From positions 62,001 to 126,000 of the forward strand of contig OZ242037.1 of NCBI GenBank assembly GCA_965205165.1: DNA of 64,000 nt, given 5' to 3'. The notes beneath the pieces were generated by a model. The model was not told the DNA's origin, made no database searches, and was given only the letters and a program-made list of their open reading frames with translations. Positions 56,392 through 64,000 of this stretch are shown in pieces. The position numbers and the translations under genes were made by a program. The stretch is from CBDESM01 sp965205165 (GTDB lineage: Bacteria > Chloroflexota > Dehalococcoidia > Bin125). Position 1 is the stretch's first letter. Every line of letters begins with the position of its first letter.

Positions 56392-56397
56392 ATCCTA
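56392..56397 (-). promoter_or_regulatory. -10 box TAGGAT, leaderless arrangement for the selenoprotein cluster
   Basis: TAGGAT is followed by ACAAGC and then the ATG of protein A. The 6-base spacing implies that the transcript starts at the start codon. Confidence 0.5.
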
Positions 56398-56486
56398 GCG
56401 CTTGCAACGATTGCACGGTTGACCGCATGGTCGAACGGGGCGAAACTGCGTACACGCGAACGCAGCCGACGCGAATGGAGCTCGTG

Positions 56487-56816
56487 ATGCCGCGACGCAA
56501 CCTGCTGCTGGCGATCCTGCTCGGCCTCGCCCTCCTCTTCGCCCTGCTCGCCGGCGCGAACGCGGCCGAGCAGACGGTCGCATCCGACGCGCCGCTGACG
56601 ATCGAGGCGGGCGGCGAGGAGGCGGACGCGGATCCGTTCCGCGTGACGGGCGGGATGCTGGCCGTCGCGATCCTGCTGCCGCTCTTCTTCGTGGGCGGAA
56701 CGGGCGCGACCTTCATCTGGGCGATCCGCAACCGGGCGCGGCGCGAGGAGGCGGATTGGGAGATGCCGTGGTGGCGGACGCGGCGCTGGTACAGCCACGA
56801 AGAGGAAGAGGCGTAG
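56487..56816 (+). CDS. Small membrane protein with signal-anchor
   Basis: This encodes 109 residues from ATG 56487, with GGAG 6 bases upstream. MPRRNLLLAILLGLALLFAL then LAGANAAE is a cleavable signal peptide. A second membrane helix lies at about 58-82 (MLAVAILLPLFFVGGTGATF), followed by a basic and acidic cytoplasmic tail with DWEMPWWRTRRWYSHEEEEA. It is divergent from the selenoprotein cluster. I recognise no family. Confidence 0.65.
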   Translation: MPRRNLLLAILLGLALLFALLAGANAAEQTVASDAPLTIEAGGEEADADPFRVTGGMLAVAILLPLFFVGGTGATFIWAIRNRARREEADWEMPWWRTRRWYSHEEEEA

Positions 56817-56853
56817 GCCGCTCGGGGCCTACATCGAGGCTTGCATCCGGGGC

Positions 56854-57915
56854 TTAGAAGAGCAGCGAGCCGAGGCGGCGGCGGTACTCGGCGGCGATGG
56901 GGTGCTCGCCGAGCATGCCGAACAGGTCGAGCAGGCGCAGGCGCGCCCCTTCTTCGCAGGCGTAGCGATCCAGCCGCACTGATTCGAGCAGCTCGTCCAG
57001 GGCGCGTTCCATCTGGCCCTCGAGGGCGAGCAGGCAGCCGTGGCGGAAGCGCGCCTCCGCATCCTCCGGCGATGCCGCGGCCGCGGCGCGGATCGCGTCC
57101 GGCTCGAGGCCGGCGATCGCCTTGGTGAGTTCGAGCGAGCCGAGGATGCTCTTGCAGGCCGGGTTGTCGGGGAAGCGTTGGGCCAGCTCGACGGCGCGCT
57201 CGGTCTCGCCGGTCCCGGCGAGCAGGGCGGCGAGGCCGACGGCGGCGGGCTCGTGATCGGGGTCTTCCTCCAGAGCCGCCTCGAAGTGCAGGCGGGCGAT
57301 GGGGATCTGGTCCTGCTGCAGCATGCGGTAGCCCTCGGAGGCCTTGAGGTCGGCCTCGGAGGGGATCAGCGAGTCCATGAACTGGCGCACCTGCTCCTCG
57401 GGCAGCGCGCCGACGAACTGGTTGACCACGCGGCCCTGGGCGAAGGCGAAGACGGCGGGAATGCTCTGCACTTGCAGGGCGCGGGCGATCTGCGGGTTCT
57501 CGTCGGTGTTGACCTTGACCAGCTGGATCTGCCCGTCGCGCTCGTAGGCGAGCTTCTCCAGGGTCGGGCCGAGCACGCGGCAGGGGCCGCACCACGGCGC
57601 CCAGCAGTCCACGATCACCGGCAGCTCGTGCGAGCGCTGGAGCACGTCCTGCTCGAACGTGGCGTCGGTCGAATCGATCACGGCCGCGATGTGCCCGTGC
57701 AGCCCGGCGGCTTCGGCGGGCGGAGCGCCCTCCGCGCCCGGCATCGGCGTGACGTTGCCCGGCGGCGCGGGCTGCGGGGGCGGGGCGGGAGGCGGCGCGG
57801 CGCTGCGGAGCGGCTGGCCGCTGGCGGAGTAGATCAGCGGCGGCTCCGACGGCTGCTGGGCGGTGGCCGGCCGGCCGCCGGGGAAGGGGATCGGATCGGG
57901 CGGACGCTGGCTCAT
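56854..57915 (-). CDS. Thioredoxin-TPR protein (CnoX/YbbN type)
   Basis: This encodes 353 residues. The first 90 are a Pro-rich, disordered segment. The thioredoxin fold follows with DCWAPWCGPCRVLGPTLEKL (active-site CGPC) and a cis-Pro at VQSIPAVFAFAQGRVVNQFV. The rest is helical repeats (ARLHFEAALEEDPDHEPAAV) as in CnoX, a chaperone-linked holdase. It lies next to but not coupled with an FmdB gene, 25 bases apart. Confidence 0.87.
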   Translation of the reverse strand: MSQRPPDPIPFPGGRPATAQQPSEPPLIYSASGQPLRSAAPPPAPPPQPAPPGNVTPMPGAEGAPPAEAAGLHGHIAAVIDSTDATFEQDVLQRSHELPVIVDCWAPWCGPCRVLGPTLEKLAYERDGQIQLVKVNTDENPQIARALQVQSIPAVFAFAQGRVVNQFVGALPEEQVRQFMDSLIPSEADLKASEGYRMLQQDQIPIARLHFEAALEEDPDHEPAAVGLAALLAGTGETERAVELAQRFPDNPACKSILGSLELTKAIAGLEPDAIRAAAAASPEDAEARFRHGCLLALEGQMERALDELLESVRLDRYACEEGARLRLLDLFGMLGEHPIAAEYRRRLGSLLF

Positions 57916-57940
57916 GGGATCTCGATTCCGGCGCTCGCGA

Positions 57941-58141
57941 CTACCAGTTGGTGTAGCGCTTGCGCTTGGGGAAGTTGGAAGCGCGGTTGCGGGTGGAGTT
58001 GTTCTCGAAGACGCCGGCGACCGTGGGTTCGGCCTCCTTGCCGCACTCGGGGCACTCGTGCGGCTCTCCGGCGCGGCTCATCGGCCGCACCTTCTCGAAT
58101 TGCTCGCCGCATTCGTCGCAGCGGTAGGTGTAAACGGGCAT
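57941..58141 (-). CDS. FmdB-family zinc-ribbon protein 2
   Basis: This encodes 66 residues. MPVYTYRCDECGEQFEKVRP with CDEC (8-11) and PHECPECGKE give the two zinc knuckles. The tail FENNSTRNRASNFPKRKRYT is basic and short, unlike that of FmdB 1 at 22748. The role is not established. It lies 25 bases before the Trx-TPR gene in the same direction and may be co-transcribed with it. Confidence 0.82.
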   Translation of the reverse strand: MPVYTYRCDECGEQFEKVRPMSRAGEPHECPECGKEAEPTVAGVFENNSTRNRASNFPKRKRYTNW

Positions 58142-58207
58142 CGCGCGTCCCCAAGGCGGCCTGCACCCGCGCCGCGGCGGGTTGCGCAACATCTTAGCCG
58201 CCGCGAC

Positions 58208-59101
58208 TCAGTCGTCGATCCGGTCGAGCCGCAGGCGCTCCCGGGCTCGCGCCGCGACCTTGGCGGCCGCGGCGACTTCGGCCGCGTCGTGGACGCGCAG
58301 CACGTGCGCGCCGAGCCAGGCCGCGAGCACGTTGAAGGCGGTGGTCGCCTCCAGCATGCGCGGCTGCGACTGCGCATCGCGCGAGCGCAGGCGGCCGTGG
58401 CCGAGCAGCTCGGCCAGGAAGCCCTTGCGCGAGGCGGAGATCGCGACCGGATGCCCCAGCTCGGCCAGCTGCGGGAGATCCAGCAGCAGCCGCAGGTTGT
58501 CGTCCATGCCCTTGCCGAATTCGAAGCCGGGGTCGATCCAGACCTCCGGCACGCCGGCGGCGAGCAGCTCCCCTGCGCGGGCGGCGAGATGCCCGCGCAC
58601 CTCCGCCCTCACATCGGGATAGGTCTGGTCCTCCTCGCGGTGCCGCTGGGGGCGGCCGCGCAGGTGCATGATCAGCAGCGGCACCGCGGCATCGGCCGCG
58701 GCCCGCGCCGTCTCTTCATCGCCCGCGCCGCTGACGTCGTTGATCAGGTGCGCGCCGGCTTCGACCGCGGCGCGGGCGACGGAGCCGGTCCAGGTATCGA
58801 CGGAGACGACGTGCCCCTCGCGGGCGAGCGCCTCGACGACGGGCGCGACGCGGGCGGCCTCCTCCGCGGCGGGCACTTCGCGCGCGCCGGTGCGGGTCGA
58901 CTGCGCGCCCACGTCGATGATGTCCGCGCCCGCGCCGCGCAGCGCCTCGGCCCGCCGCGGTGCCTCCGCCGCCGGCACCACGGAGCCGCCCACCGGGGAG
59001 TCGGTGTCGACGTTGAGGATGCCCATGATCAGCGGGCGATCGCGCACGTCGAAGCGGCGGCCGGCGAGCGCGATTTCGGAGACGCGGCGCTCAGCGCTCA
59101 C
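58208..59101 (-). CDS. folP: Dihydropteroate synthase (FolP-like), with altered motifs
   Basis: This encodes 297 residues. The TIM-barrel landmarks are there: MGILNVDTDSPVGGS at the N terminus, IIDVGAQSTRTGA, DTWTGSVARAAVEAGAHLIN then DVSG, LIMHLRGRP, DPGFEFGKGMDDN and SASRKGFLAEL. But the usual NVTPDSFSDGG loop reads NVDTDSPVGGS and GGESTRPGA reads GAQSTRTGA. It may still make dihydropteroate or may be a FolP2-like relative. Its first bases overlap lpd by 11, so it is the last gene of the PDH operon. Confidence 0.75.
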   Translation of the reverse strand: MSAERRVSEIALAGRRFDVRDRPLIMGILNVDTDSPVGGSVVPAAEAPRRAEALRGAGADIIDVGAQSTRTGAREVPAAEEAARVAPVVEALAREGHVVSVDTWTGSVARAAVEAGAHLINDVSGAGDEETARAAADAAVPLLIMHLRGRPQRHREEDQTYPDVRAEVRGHLAARAGELLAAGVPEVWIDPGFEFGKGMDDNLRLLLDLPQLAELGHPVAISASRKGFLAELLGHGRLRSRDAQSQPRMLEATTAFNVLAAWLGAHVLRVHDAAEVAAAAKVAARARERLRLDRIDD

Positions 59102-60527
59102 TGCGCCGCCCGATGAAGTGCGCGCTGCGCCCGAAGAAGACCTCCGCCGCCTCCATCAGCGATTCGGAGAGCGTCGGGTGCGCGTGGATCGAATCCGCGA
59201 GGTCGCCGGCGCGCGCGCCCAGCTCGATCGCGAGCGCCGCCTCGCCGACCAGATCGGCCGCGCCGGCGCCGACCGCCTGCACGCCCAGCAGCCGCTCCGT
59301 GGCGGGCTCGATCACCAGCTTGGTCAGCCCGTCGGTGCGGCCGACGGCGCGGGCGCGGCCCAGCGCCGGCCAGGGGAAGGAGGCCGTCACCGCCTCGATG
59401 TCCAACGCGGCCGCGTCCTGCACGCTGAGGCCGCACCAGGCGACCTCGGGGTCGGTGAAGATCACGGCCGGCAGCGCCAGCGGCTCGAAGGCGGCCGGCT
59501 CGCCGCAGATCGCCTCGATCGCGACCTTGGCCTGGTGGGTCGCCTTGTGCGCCAGCATCGGCTCGCCGGCGACGTCGCCGACGGCGTAGATCGACGGCTC
59601 GCCGGTGCGGCACTGCGCGTCGGTCTCGATGAAGCCGCGCTCGTCGATCCGCGCGTTGGTGCGGCGGCGCAGCCCGAAGCCGGTGCTGTTCGGCTTGCGC
59701 CCGACCGCGACCAGCACGCGGTCGAAGGCGTCGCAGCGCTCGGCCCCGTCGGCCGAGCGGATCGTGGCGGCGACGCCGTTTTCGACTTCCTGCAGATCGG
59801 TCACGGTCGCGCCGAGTTCGATCGAGTGGAAATCGCGTTCGAGCCGGCGGTTGAGGATGCGGACGAGATCGCGGTCGACGCCGGGCAGCAGTTCGGGCAG
59901 CATCTCGACGACGGAGACTTCGGAGCCGAGCGCGGCGTAGACGGTGCCGAGTTCGAGCCCGATGTAGCCGCCGCCGATCACGAGCAGCTTGGCCGGCAGA
60001 TCGGGCAGCTCCAGCGCGGTCGTCGAATCCATCACCCGCTCGGAATCGAGCCGCAGCGGTTCGGGGATCGCGGGCGAGGATCCGGTAGCGACGACCAGCG
60101 CGTCGAACTCGACCTCGGTCACCTCGCCGCCGTTCTCGACGTTCAGCGTCTGCGGCGAGCGGATGCGGCCGAAGCCGCGGCGGTAGGCGACGTCGCGCTG
60201 GCGGCGCAGCAGGCCGAGCCCGCCGGTGAGCTTGCCGACCACGTCGTCCTTCCAGGCTCGCAGCACCTCGAGGTCGATCTCGGGATCGCCGAACCGGATC
60301 CCCATCTCGCGCGCGGCCTCCGCGTCGCGCAGCAGGCGCGCCGCGTGCAGCAGCGCCTTGGAGGGGATGCAGCCCTCGTAGAGGCAGACCCCGCCGGGCT
60401 GCTCGGCCTTGTCGACCAGGGTGACGTCGAGCCCGCGCTCGGCTGCGAAGAAGGCGGCCGGGTAGCCGCCCGGGCCGGCGCCGAGCACGGCCACCCGCGC
60501 CGCGCCGCCGTCGGGCGCGGCGTCCAC
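59091..60527 (-). CDS. lpdA: Dihydrolipoyl dehydrogenase (E3)
   Basis: This encodes 478 residues from GTG 60527. FAD-binding GAGPGGYPAAFFAAERGLDV, redox cysteines in GGVCLYEGCIPSKALLH, NAD-binding GGGYIGLELGTVYAALGSEV, YAVGDVAGEPMLAHKATHQA and catalytic His in IHAHPTLSESLMEA are all present. It reoxidises the lipoyl groups of the adjacent E2. It starts 1 base after the E2 stop, so it is translationally coupled. Confidence 0.93.
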   Translation of the reverse strand: MDAAPDGGAARVAVLGAGPGGYPAAFFAAERGLDVTLVDKAEQPGGVCLYEGCIPSKALLHAARLLRDAEAAREMGIRFGDPEIDLEVLRAWKDDVVGKLTGGLGLLRRQRDVAYRRGFGRIRSPQTLNVENGGEVTEVEFDALVVATGSSPAIPEPLRLDSERVMDSTTALELPDLPAKLLVIGGGYIGLELGTVYAALGSEVSVVEMLPELLPGVDRDLVRILNRRLERDFHSIELGATVTDLQEVENGVAATIRSADGAERCDAFDRVLVAVGRKPNSTGFGLRRRTNARIDERGFIETDAQCRTGEPSIYAVGDVAGEPMLAHKATHQAKVAIEAICGEPAAFEPLALPAVIFTDPEVAWCGLSVQDAAALDIEAVTASFPWPALGRARAVGRTDGLTKLVIEPATERLLGVQAVGAGAADLVGEAALAIELGARAGDLADSIHAHPTLSESLMEAAEVFFGRSAHFIGRRSER

Positions 60528-60528
60528 G

Positions 60529-61911
60529 TCAGCCCTCCAGCGCCAGCACGAGCGGCTGGCGGATCGCGTCGGTCATCCAGGTCATGAAGCGGGCCCCGTC
60601 GGCGCCGTCGAAGACGCGGTGGTCGAAGGTGAAGGAGAGCGGCATGATCGTGCGCGGCACCCAGGTTTCGTGGGCATCGGACCATTCGGGGCGGCGCTGG
60701 GCGCGGCCGAGGCCCAGGATGGCGGAGTTGGGGTGCTGGATGATCGGCGTGAAGTGGCCGGTGCCGATGCCGCCGAGGTTGGTCACGGTGAAGCTGGAGC
60801 CGCGGAAGTCGTCCAGCCCCAGCTCGCCGTTGCGGGCGCGCTGCGAGATCCGGTCCAGCTCGACCGAGAGCTGGATGATGTTCTTGTCGCCGACGTCGCG
60901 GATCACGGGCACGACCAGGCCGCGCGGGGTGTCGACGGCGACGCCGATGTGGATGTAGCCCTTGAGGATCAGCTCGTCGGTTTCGGCGTCGAGGCTGCTG
61001 TTGACGTGCGGGTGCGCCTTGAGCGCGGAGGCGACGATCTTGAGCATCACCGCGGTCACGGTGAGCTTGCCGCCGGCCTCCTCGGCGCGCGGGCGGAACT
61101 GGCGGCGCACCTCCTCGAGGTCGGTGATGTCGGCCTCGTGCTGGAGCGTGACGTGCGGGCTCTCGTGCCAAGAGAGCGCCATGTTGCGCTTGATCGTGCG
61201 GCGCAGGCGGCTGAGCGGGACCCGCTCGACCGTGCCGAACTCGGCGAAATCGGGCAATTCGACCGGGCCGATGCGCGGCACCGCGGCGCCCGGCGCGGTC
61301 CGCGGCATTTCGCGGGCGGCGCGCTTCACGTCCTCGTCGGAGATGCGGCCGCCCGGGCCGGTGCCCTGCACGGCGCGGATGTCGACGCCGATCTCGCGGG
61401 CGAGGCGGCGCACGGAGGGCGAGGCGAACACGGGCCGGGCATCGGGCTCGCCCTCGACCAGCGGCGGCGGGCTGGCCGCCTCCGGCGCCGGCTCCGCCTC
61501 GACCGCCGGCTCGGCCGGCGCTTCCGGCTCGGCGGCCGCAGCCACGGGATCGGGCTCCTCGACCGGCGCTTCGGCGATTGCGGCGGGCGGCGGCGCTTCC
61601 GTTTCCGTTTCCTCTTGAGCCGGCTGCTCCGGCAGTTCGGCGACGGGCGCCGGGACGCCGCTGGCGGCGACGGTGATCACCTTGTCGCCGGGGCGGATGA
61701 TGTCGCCCACCGCGACGTGGATGGCGGTGATCTCGCCGGCAACCGAGGAGGGCAGATCGAGCGTCGCCTTCTCGGTCTCGATTTCGAGGATCGGCTGCTC
61801 CAGCACCACCACGTCGCCGACCTTGACCAGCACTTGCAGGACGTCGGCCTCCTCGATGTCCTCGCCGAGGTCGGGCAGCAGGAATTCGACGGATTCGGGC
61901 GCGTCGCTCAT
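60529..61911 (-). CDS. aceF: Dihydrolipoyl acetyltransferase (E2)
   Basis: This encodes 460 residues from ATG 61909-61911 (MSDAPESVEFLLPDLGEDIE). There is one lipoyl domain with the modified Lys in IETEKATLDLPSS, then a long Ala/Pro/Glu linker with no second lipoyl domain. A peripheral-subunit-binding domain follows (RRLAREIGVDIRAVQGTGPG), and the catalytic core ends with SFTFDHRVFDGADGARFMTW (His-x3-Asp-Gly). Together with the AceE-type E1 and E3 it forms a pyruvate dehydrogenase complex. The gap from E1 is 4 bases. Confidence 0.92.
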   Translation of the reverse strand: MSDAPESVEFLLPDLGEDIEEADVLQVLVKVGDVVVLEQPILEIETEKATLDLPSSVAGEITAIHVAVGDIIRPGDKVITVAASGVPAPVAELPEQPAQEETETEAPPPAAIAEAPVEEPDPVAAAAEPEAPAEPAVEAEPAPEAASPPPLVEGEPDARPVFASPSVRRLAREIGVDIRAVQGTGPGGRISDEDVKRAAREMPRTAPGAAVPRIGPVELPDFAEFGTVERVPLSRLRRTIKRNMALSWHESPHVTLQHEADITDLEEVRRQFRPRAEEAGGKLTVTAVMLKIVASALKAHPHVNSSLDAETDELILKGYIHIGVAVDTPRGLVVPVIRDVGDKNIIQLSVELDRISQRARNGELGLDDFRGSSFTVTNLGGIGTGHFTPIIQHPNSAILGLGRAQRRPEWSDAHETWVPRTIMPLSFTFDHRVFDGADGARFMTWMTDAIRQPLVLALEG

Positions 61912-61915
61912 CGGG

Positions 61916-64000
61916 TCACCGATCCATCGGGTGCGCGCAGTCGAGCGCGTCGGAGATGCGGAGGCGCTCGCGGGCGCGCTCCAGCACATCGCCGTCGATC
62001 GTGCCGTTGCCGTGCAGCGCGGCCAGCGCGGCCCAGGCGATGTGCTCGGCGTCGTTCTCGAAGAAGCGGCGCAGCTCGGCGCGGGTGTCGCTGCGCCCGA
62101 AGCCGTCGGTGCCGAGCGCCGTGAGCGGGCCCGGCAGCCACTTCGAGACCAGGTCGGGCAGCGCCGCCATGTAGTCGCTCGCCGCGATGATCGGCGCATC
62201 GCCCTCGCCCAGCTGCTCGGCGATGAACGGGCGGCGCGGCTGCTCCAGCGGGTGCAGGCGGTTCCAGCGCTCCTGCCGCTGCGCGTCGCGCCGCAGCTCG
62301 GTGTAGGAGGTGGCCGACCAGACGTCGGCCGGCACGCCGAAGTCGTCGATCAGGATCTTGCGGGCGCGCCGCGTCTCGTTGAGGATCGGCCCGGAGCCGA
62401 GCAGCCGCACGATCGGCTCCTCCTCGTCGGGCGCGGGCGCGAAGCGGTAGATGCCGCGCAGGATGCCCTCGCGCGCCGACTCGTCCTCCGGCATCGCCGG
62501 CTGCCGGTAGGTCTCATTCTCGACCGTGACGTAGAAGAAGACGTCCTCGTTCTCCTCGTGCATGCGGCGGATGCCGTCCTGCACGATCACGGCCACCTCG
62601 TAGGCGTAGGCGGGGTCGTAGGCGATCAGGTTGGGGATGGTCGAGGCGAGCAGGTGGCTGTGGCCGTCCTGATGCTGGAGGCCCTCCCCGTTGAGCGTGG
62701 TGCGCCCCGCCGTCGCGCCGATCAGGAATCCGCGCGAGCGCGAATCGCCGGCCGCGTAGGCGAGGTCGCCGATCCGCTGGAGCCCGAACATCGAGTAGAA
62801 GATGAAGAAGGGGATCATCGGCGCGTCCAGCGTCGAGTAGGAGGCGCCGGCGGCGAGGAACGAGGACATCGCCCCCGCCTCGGTGATCCCCTCCTCCAGA
62901 ATCTGGCCGTCGCGGGATTCCTTGTAGAACATCAGCGAGCCGGAATCGACCGGCTCGTAGAGCTGGCCGGCGTGGGCGTAGATGCCGAACTCGCGGAACA
63001 TCCCCTCCATCCCGAAGGTGCGCGATTCATCGGGCACGATCGGGACGACATGCGCGCCCAGCTCACGGTCGCGCATCAGCCGGCTGAGCATCCGCACGAA
63101 GGCCATCGTGGTCGAGGCCTCGCGCTCGCCGGTGCCGGCGTGGAACTCCGCGAACGTCTCGTCGGGCGGCGCGGTCAGGCGGCTGGGCGCGGAGCGGCGC
63201 TGCGGGACTGGACCGCCCAGGGCCTCCGTGCGCCGGCGGATGTACTGCGCCTCGGCGCTCTCCGGCGCGGGGCGGTAGAGCGGGCGGCCGATCACCTCCT
63301 CGTCGGAGAGCGGGATGTCGAAGCGGTCGCGGAACTGCATCAGCTCGCGCTCGTTGAGCTCCTTCTGCTGGTGGGTGATGTTGCGGCCCTCGCCGGCCTC
63401 GCCGAGCCCGTAGCCCTTGATCGTGCGGGCCAGGATCACCGTCGGCGCGCCCTTGTGCGCGGCCGCCGCGGCGTAGGCCGCGTGCACCTTCTCCGGGTCG
63501 TGCCCGCCCATCCGCATCCGCCAGAGCTGATCGTCGCTCATGTTCTCGACCATCGACAGCAGGCGCGGGTCGACCGACCAGAAATTCTCGCGGATGTAGG
63601 CGCCGCCGGCCGCCGTGTACTTCTGGTACTCGCCGTCCACCACCTCGCCCATCCGCCGCACCAGCAGCCCGTGCTCGTCCCGCGCCAGCAGCTGGTCCCA
63701 CTCGGAGCCCCAGATCACCTTGAGCACGTTCCAGCCGACGCCGCGGAAGACCGCCTCCAGCTCCTGGATGATCTGCCCGTTCCCGCGCACCGGCCCGTCC
63801 AGCCGCTGCAAGTTGCAGTTGACCACGAAGATCAGGTTGTCCAGCTGCTCGCGCGAGGCCAGCGCGATCGAGCCCAGCGCCTCCGGCTCGTCGGTCTCGC
63901 CGTCGCCGAGGAAGCACCAGACCTTGCGGTCGGTCTTGGCGATCAGCCCGCGGTTCTCCAGATAGCGCAGGAAGCGCGCCTGGTAGATCGCCTGGATCGG
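61916..64000 (-). CDS. aceE: Pyruvate dehydrogenase E1, homodimeric (partial)
   Basis: This gives 695 codons, the C-terminal part of an E1 of about 890 residues; the first 200 lie beyond the window. The thiamine diphosphate motif CFLGDGETDEPEALGSIALA with LIFVVNCN is intact, and later segments (FIFYSMFGLQRIGDLAYAAG, AGRTTLNGEGLQHQDGHSHL, TSYTELRRDAQRQERWNRLH) are typical of AceE rather than alpha/beta E1. It converts pyruvate to hydroxyethyl-thiamine and passes acetyl to E2. Confidence 0.93.
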   Translation of the reverse strand, partial: PIQAIYQARFLRYLENRGLIAKTDRKVWCFLGDGETDEPEALGSIALASREQLDNLIFVVNCNLQRLDGPVRGNGQIIQELEAVFRGVGWNVLKVIWGSEWDQLLARDEHGLLVRRMGEVVDGEYQKYTAAGGAYIRENFWSVDPRLLSMVENMSDDQLWRMRMGGHDPEKVHAAYAAAAAHKGAPTVILARTIKGYGLGEAGEGRNITHQQKELNERELMQFRDRFDIPLSDEEVIGRPLYRPAPESAEAQYIRRRTEALGGPVPQRRSAPSRLTAPPDETFAEFHAGTGEREASTTMAFVRMLSRLMRDRELGAHVVPIVPDESRTFGMEGMFREFGIYAHAGQLYEPVDSGSLMFYKESRDGQILEEGITEAGAMSSFLAAGASYSTLDAPMIPFFIFYSMFGLQRIGDLAYAAGDSRSRGFLIGATAGRTTLNGEGLQHQDGHSHLLASTIPNLIAYDPAYAYEVAVIVQDGIRRMHEENEDVFFYVTVENETYRQPAMPEDESAREGILRGIYRFAPAPDEEEPIVRLLGSGPILNETRRARKILIDDFGVPADVWSATSYTELRRDAQRQERWNRLHPLEQPRRPFIAEQLGEGDAPIIAASDYMAALPDLVSKWLPGPLTALGTDGFGRSDTRAELRRFFENDAEHIAWAALAALHGNGTIDGDVLERARERLRISDALDCAHPMDR

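Noticed and set aside
1..64000. tRNA or rRNA genes and insertion sequences
   Set aside because: I saw no cloverleaf with a GTTCRA arm, no rRNA-like stretch, and no transposase motif or terminal inverted repeats.

Overview
The window is about 64 kb of very GC-rich bacterial chromosome with densely packed genes, no tRNA or rRNA gene, no insertion sequence and no CRISPR array that I can see. Coenzyme F420 genes (cofD, cofC), a B12-dependent ribonucleotide reductase, two thiolase/DUF35 pairs, CaiB/BaiF CoA-transferases, FmdB zinc ribbons, DUF3105 proteins and actinobacterial-looking TANNNT -10 boxes placed 6-8 nt before start codons suggest a Chloroflexota (Dehalococcoidia/SAR202-like) or a deep actinobacterium. 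I cannot decide between these from sequence alone, and the taxon is inference.

Layout. 1-1.5 kb: a cut-off secreted protein, a C20 tract, a repeat-rich coiled-coil membrane protein and an Hsp20 remnant with its terminator. 1.5-6.5 kb: ABC exporter operon (ATPase, large FtsX-type permease, alpha/beta hydrolase). 6.5-11.2 kb: small genes, a tandemly duplicated two-gene cassette, then a thiolase/DUF35 pair. 11.2-16 kb: a duplicated divergent unit of AAA-type ATPase plus SDR dehydrogenase; the second copy carries an unusual array of about 119-bp AT-rich repeats. 16-21 kb: a secreted protein and a second ABC exporter whose permease and ATPase are separated by a Uma2 nuclease, an unknown gene and three tandem 88-90-residue paralogues. 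21-26.7 kb: 10-formyl-THF hydrolase-like protein, XRE regulator behind three 15-bp direct repeats, FmdB, HtpX, two DUF3105 proteins, nitroreductase, AlkA-type glycosylase. 26.7-30.8 kb: CoA-transferase x2, DUF35, thiolase operon. 30.9-34.9 kb: membrane protein, two tiny related proline-rich peptides, enoyl reductase-like SDR, M20 peptidase, sirtuin and a 16-residue ORF with hairpins. 35-40 kb: LysM/M23 protein, two epoxide-hydrolase-like proteins, two zinc-ribbon/RDD proteins. 40-47 kb: nrdJ, MetE-like protein, PHP phosphoesterase, F420 genes. 47-50 kb: an SNF2 helicase of lower GC. 50.5-56.4 kb: acyl-CoA dehydrogenase, MFS transporter and a selenoprotein cluster. 56.5-64 kb: small membrane protein, Trx-TPR protein, FmdB, folP-like gene and the pyruvate dehydrogenase operon (E3, E2, E1).

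The most striking item is the cluster at 53084-56385. Two short ORFs on the minus strand join through one in-frame TGA to give a 185-residue protein with the motif Sec-Gly-Ser-Cys-Thr-Thr-Cys. A stem-loop fitting a bacterial SECIS follows the TGA. The gene lies between two paralogous proteins of unknown function, one of which carries an N-terminal thioredoxin-like domain with a CxxC motif. This looks like a selenium-dependent redox system feeding acyl-CoA catabolism genes. Its chemistry is unknown.

Much of the rest fits an aerobic or facultative heterotroph that breaks down CoA-activated organic compounds: thiolase-like/DUF35 pairs, CoA-transferases, acyl-CoA dehydrogenase, hydratase-like protein, epoxide hydrolases and F420-linked redox.
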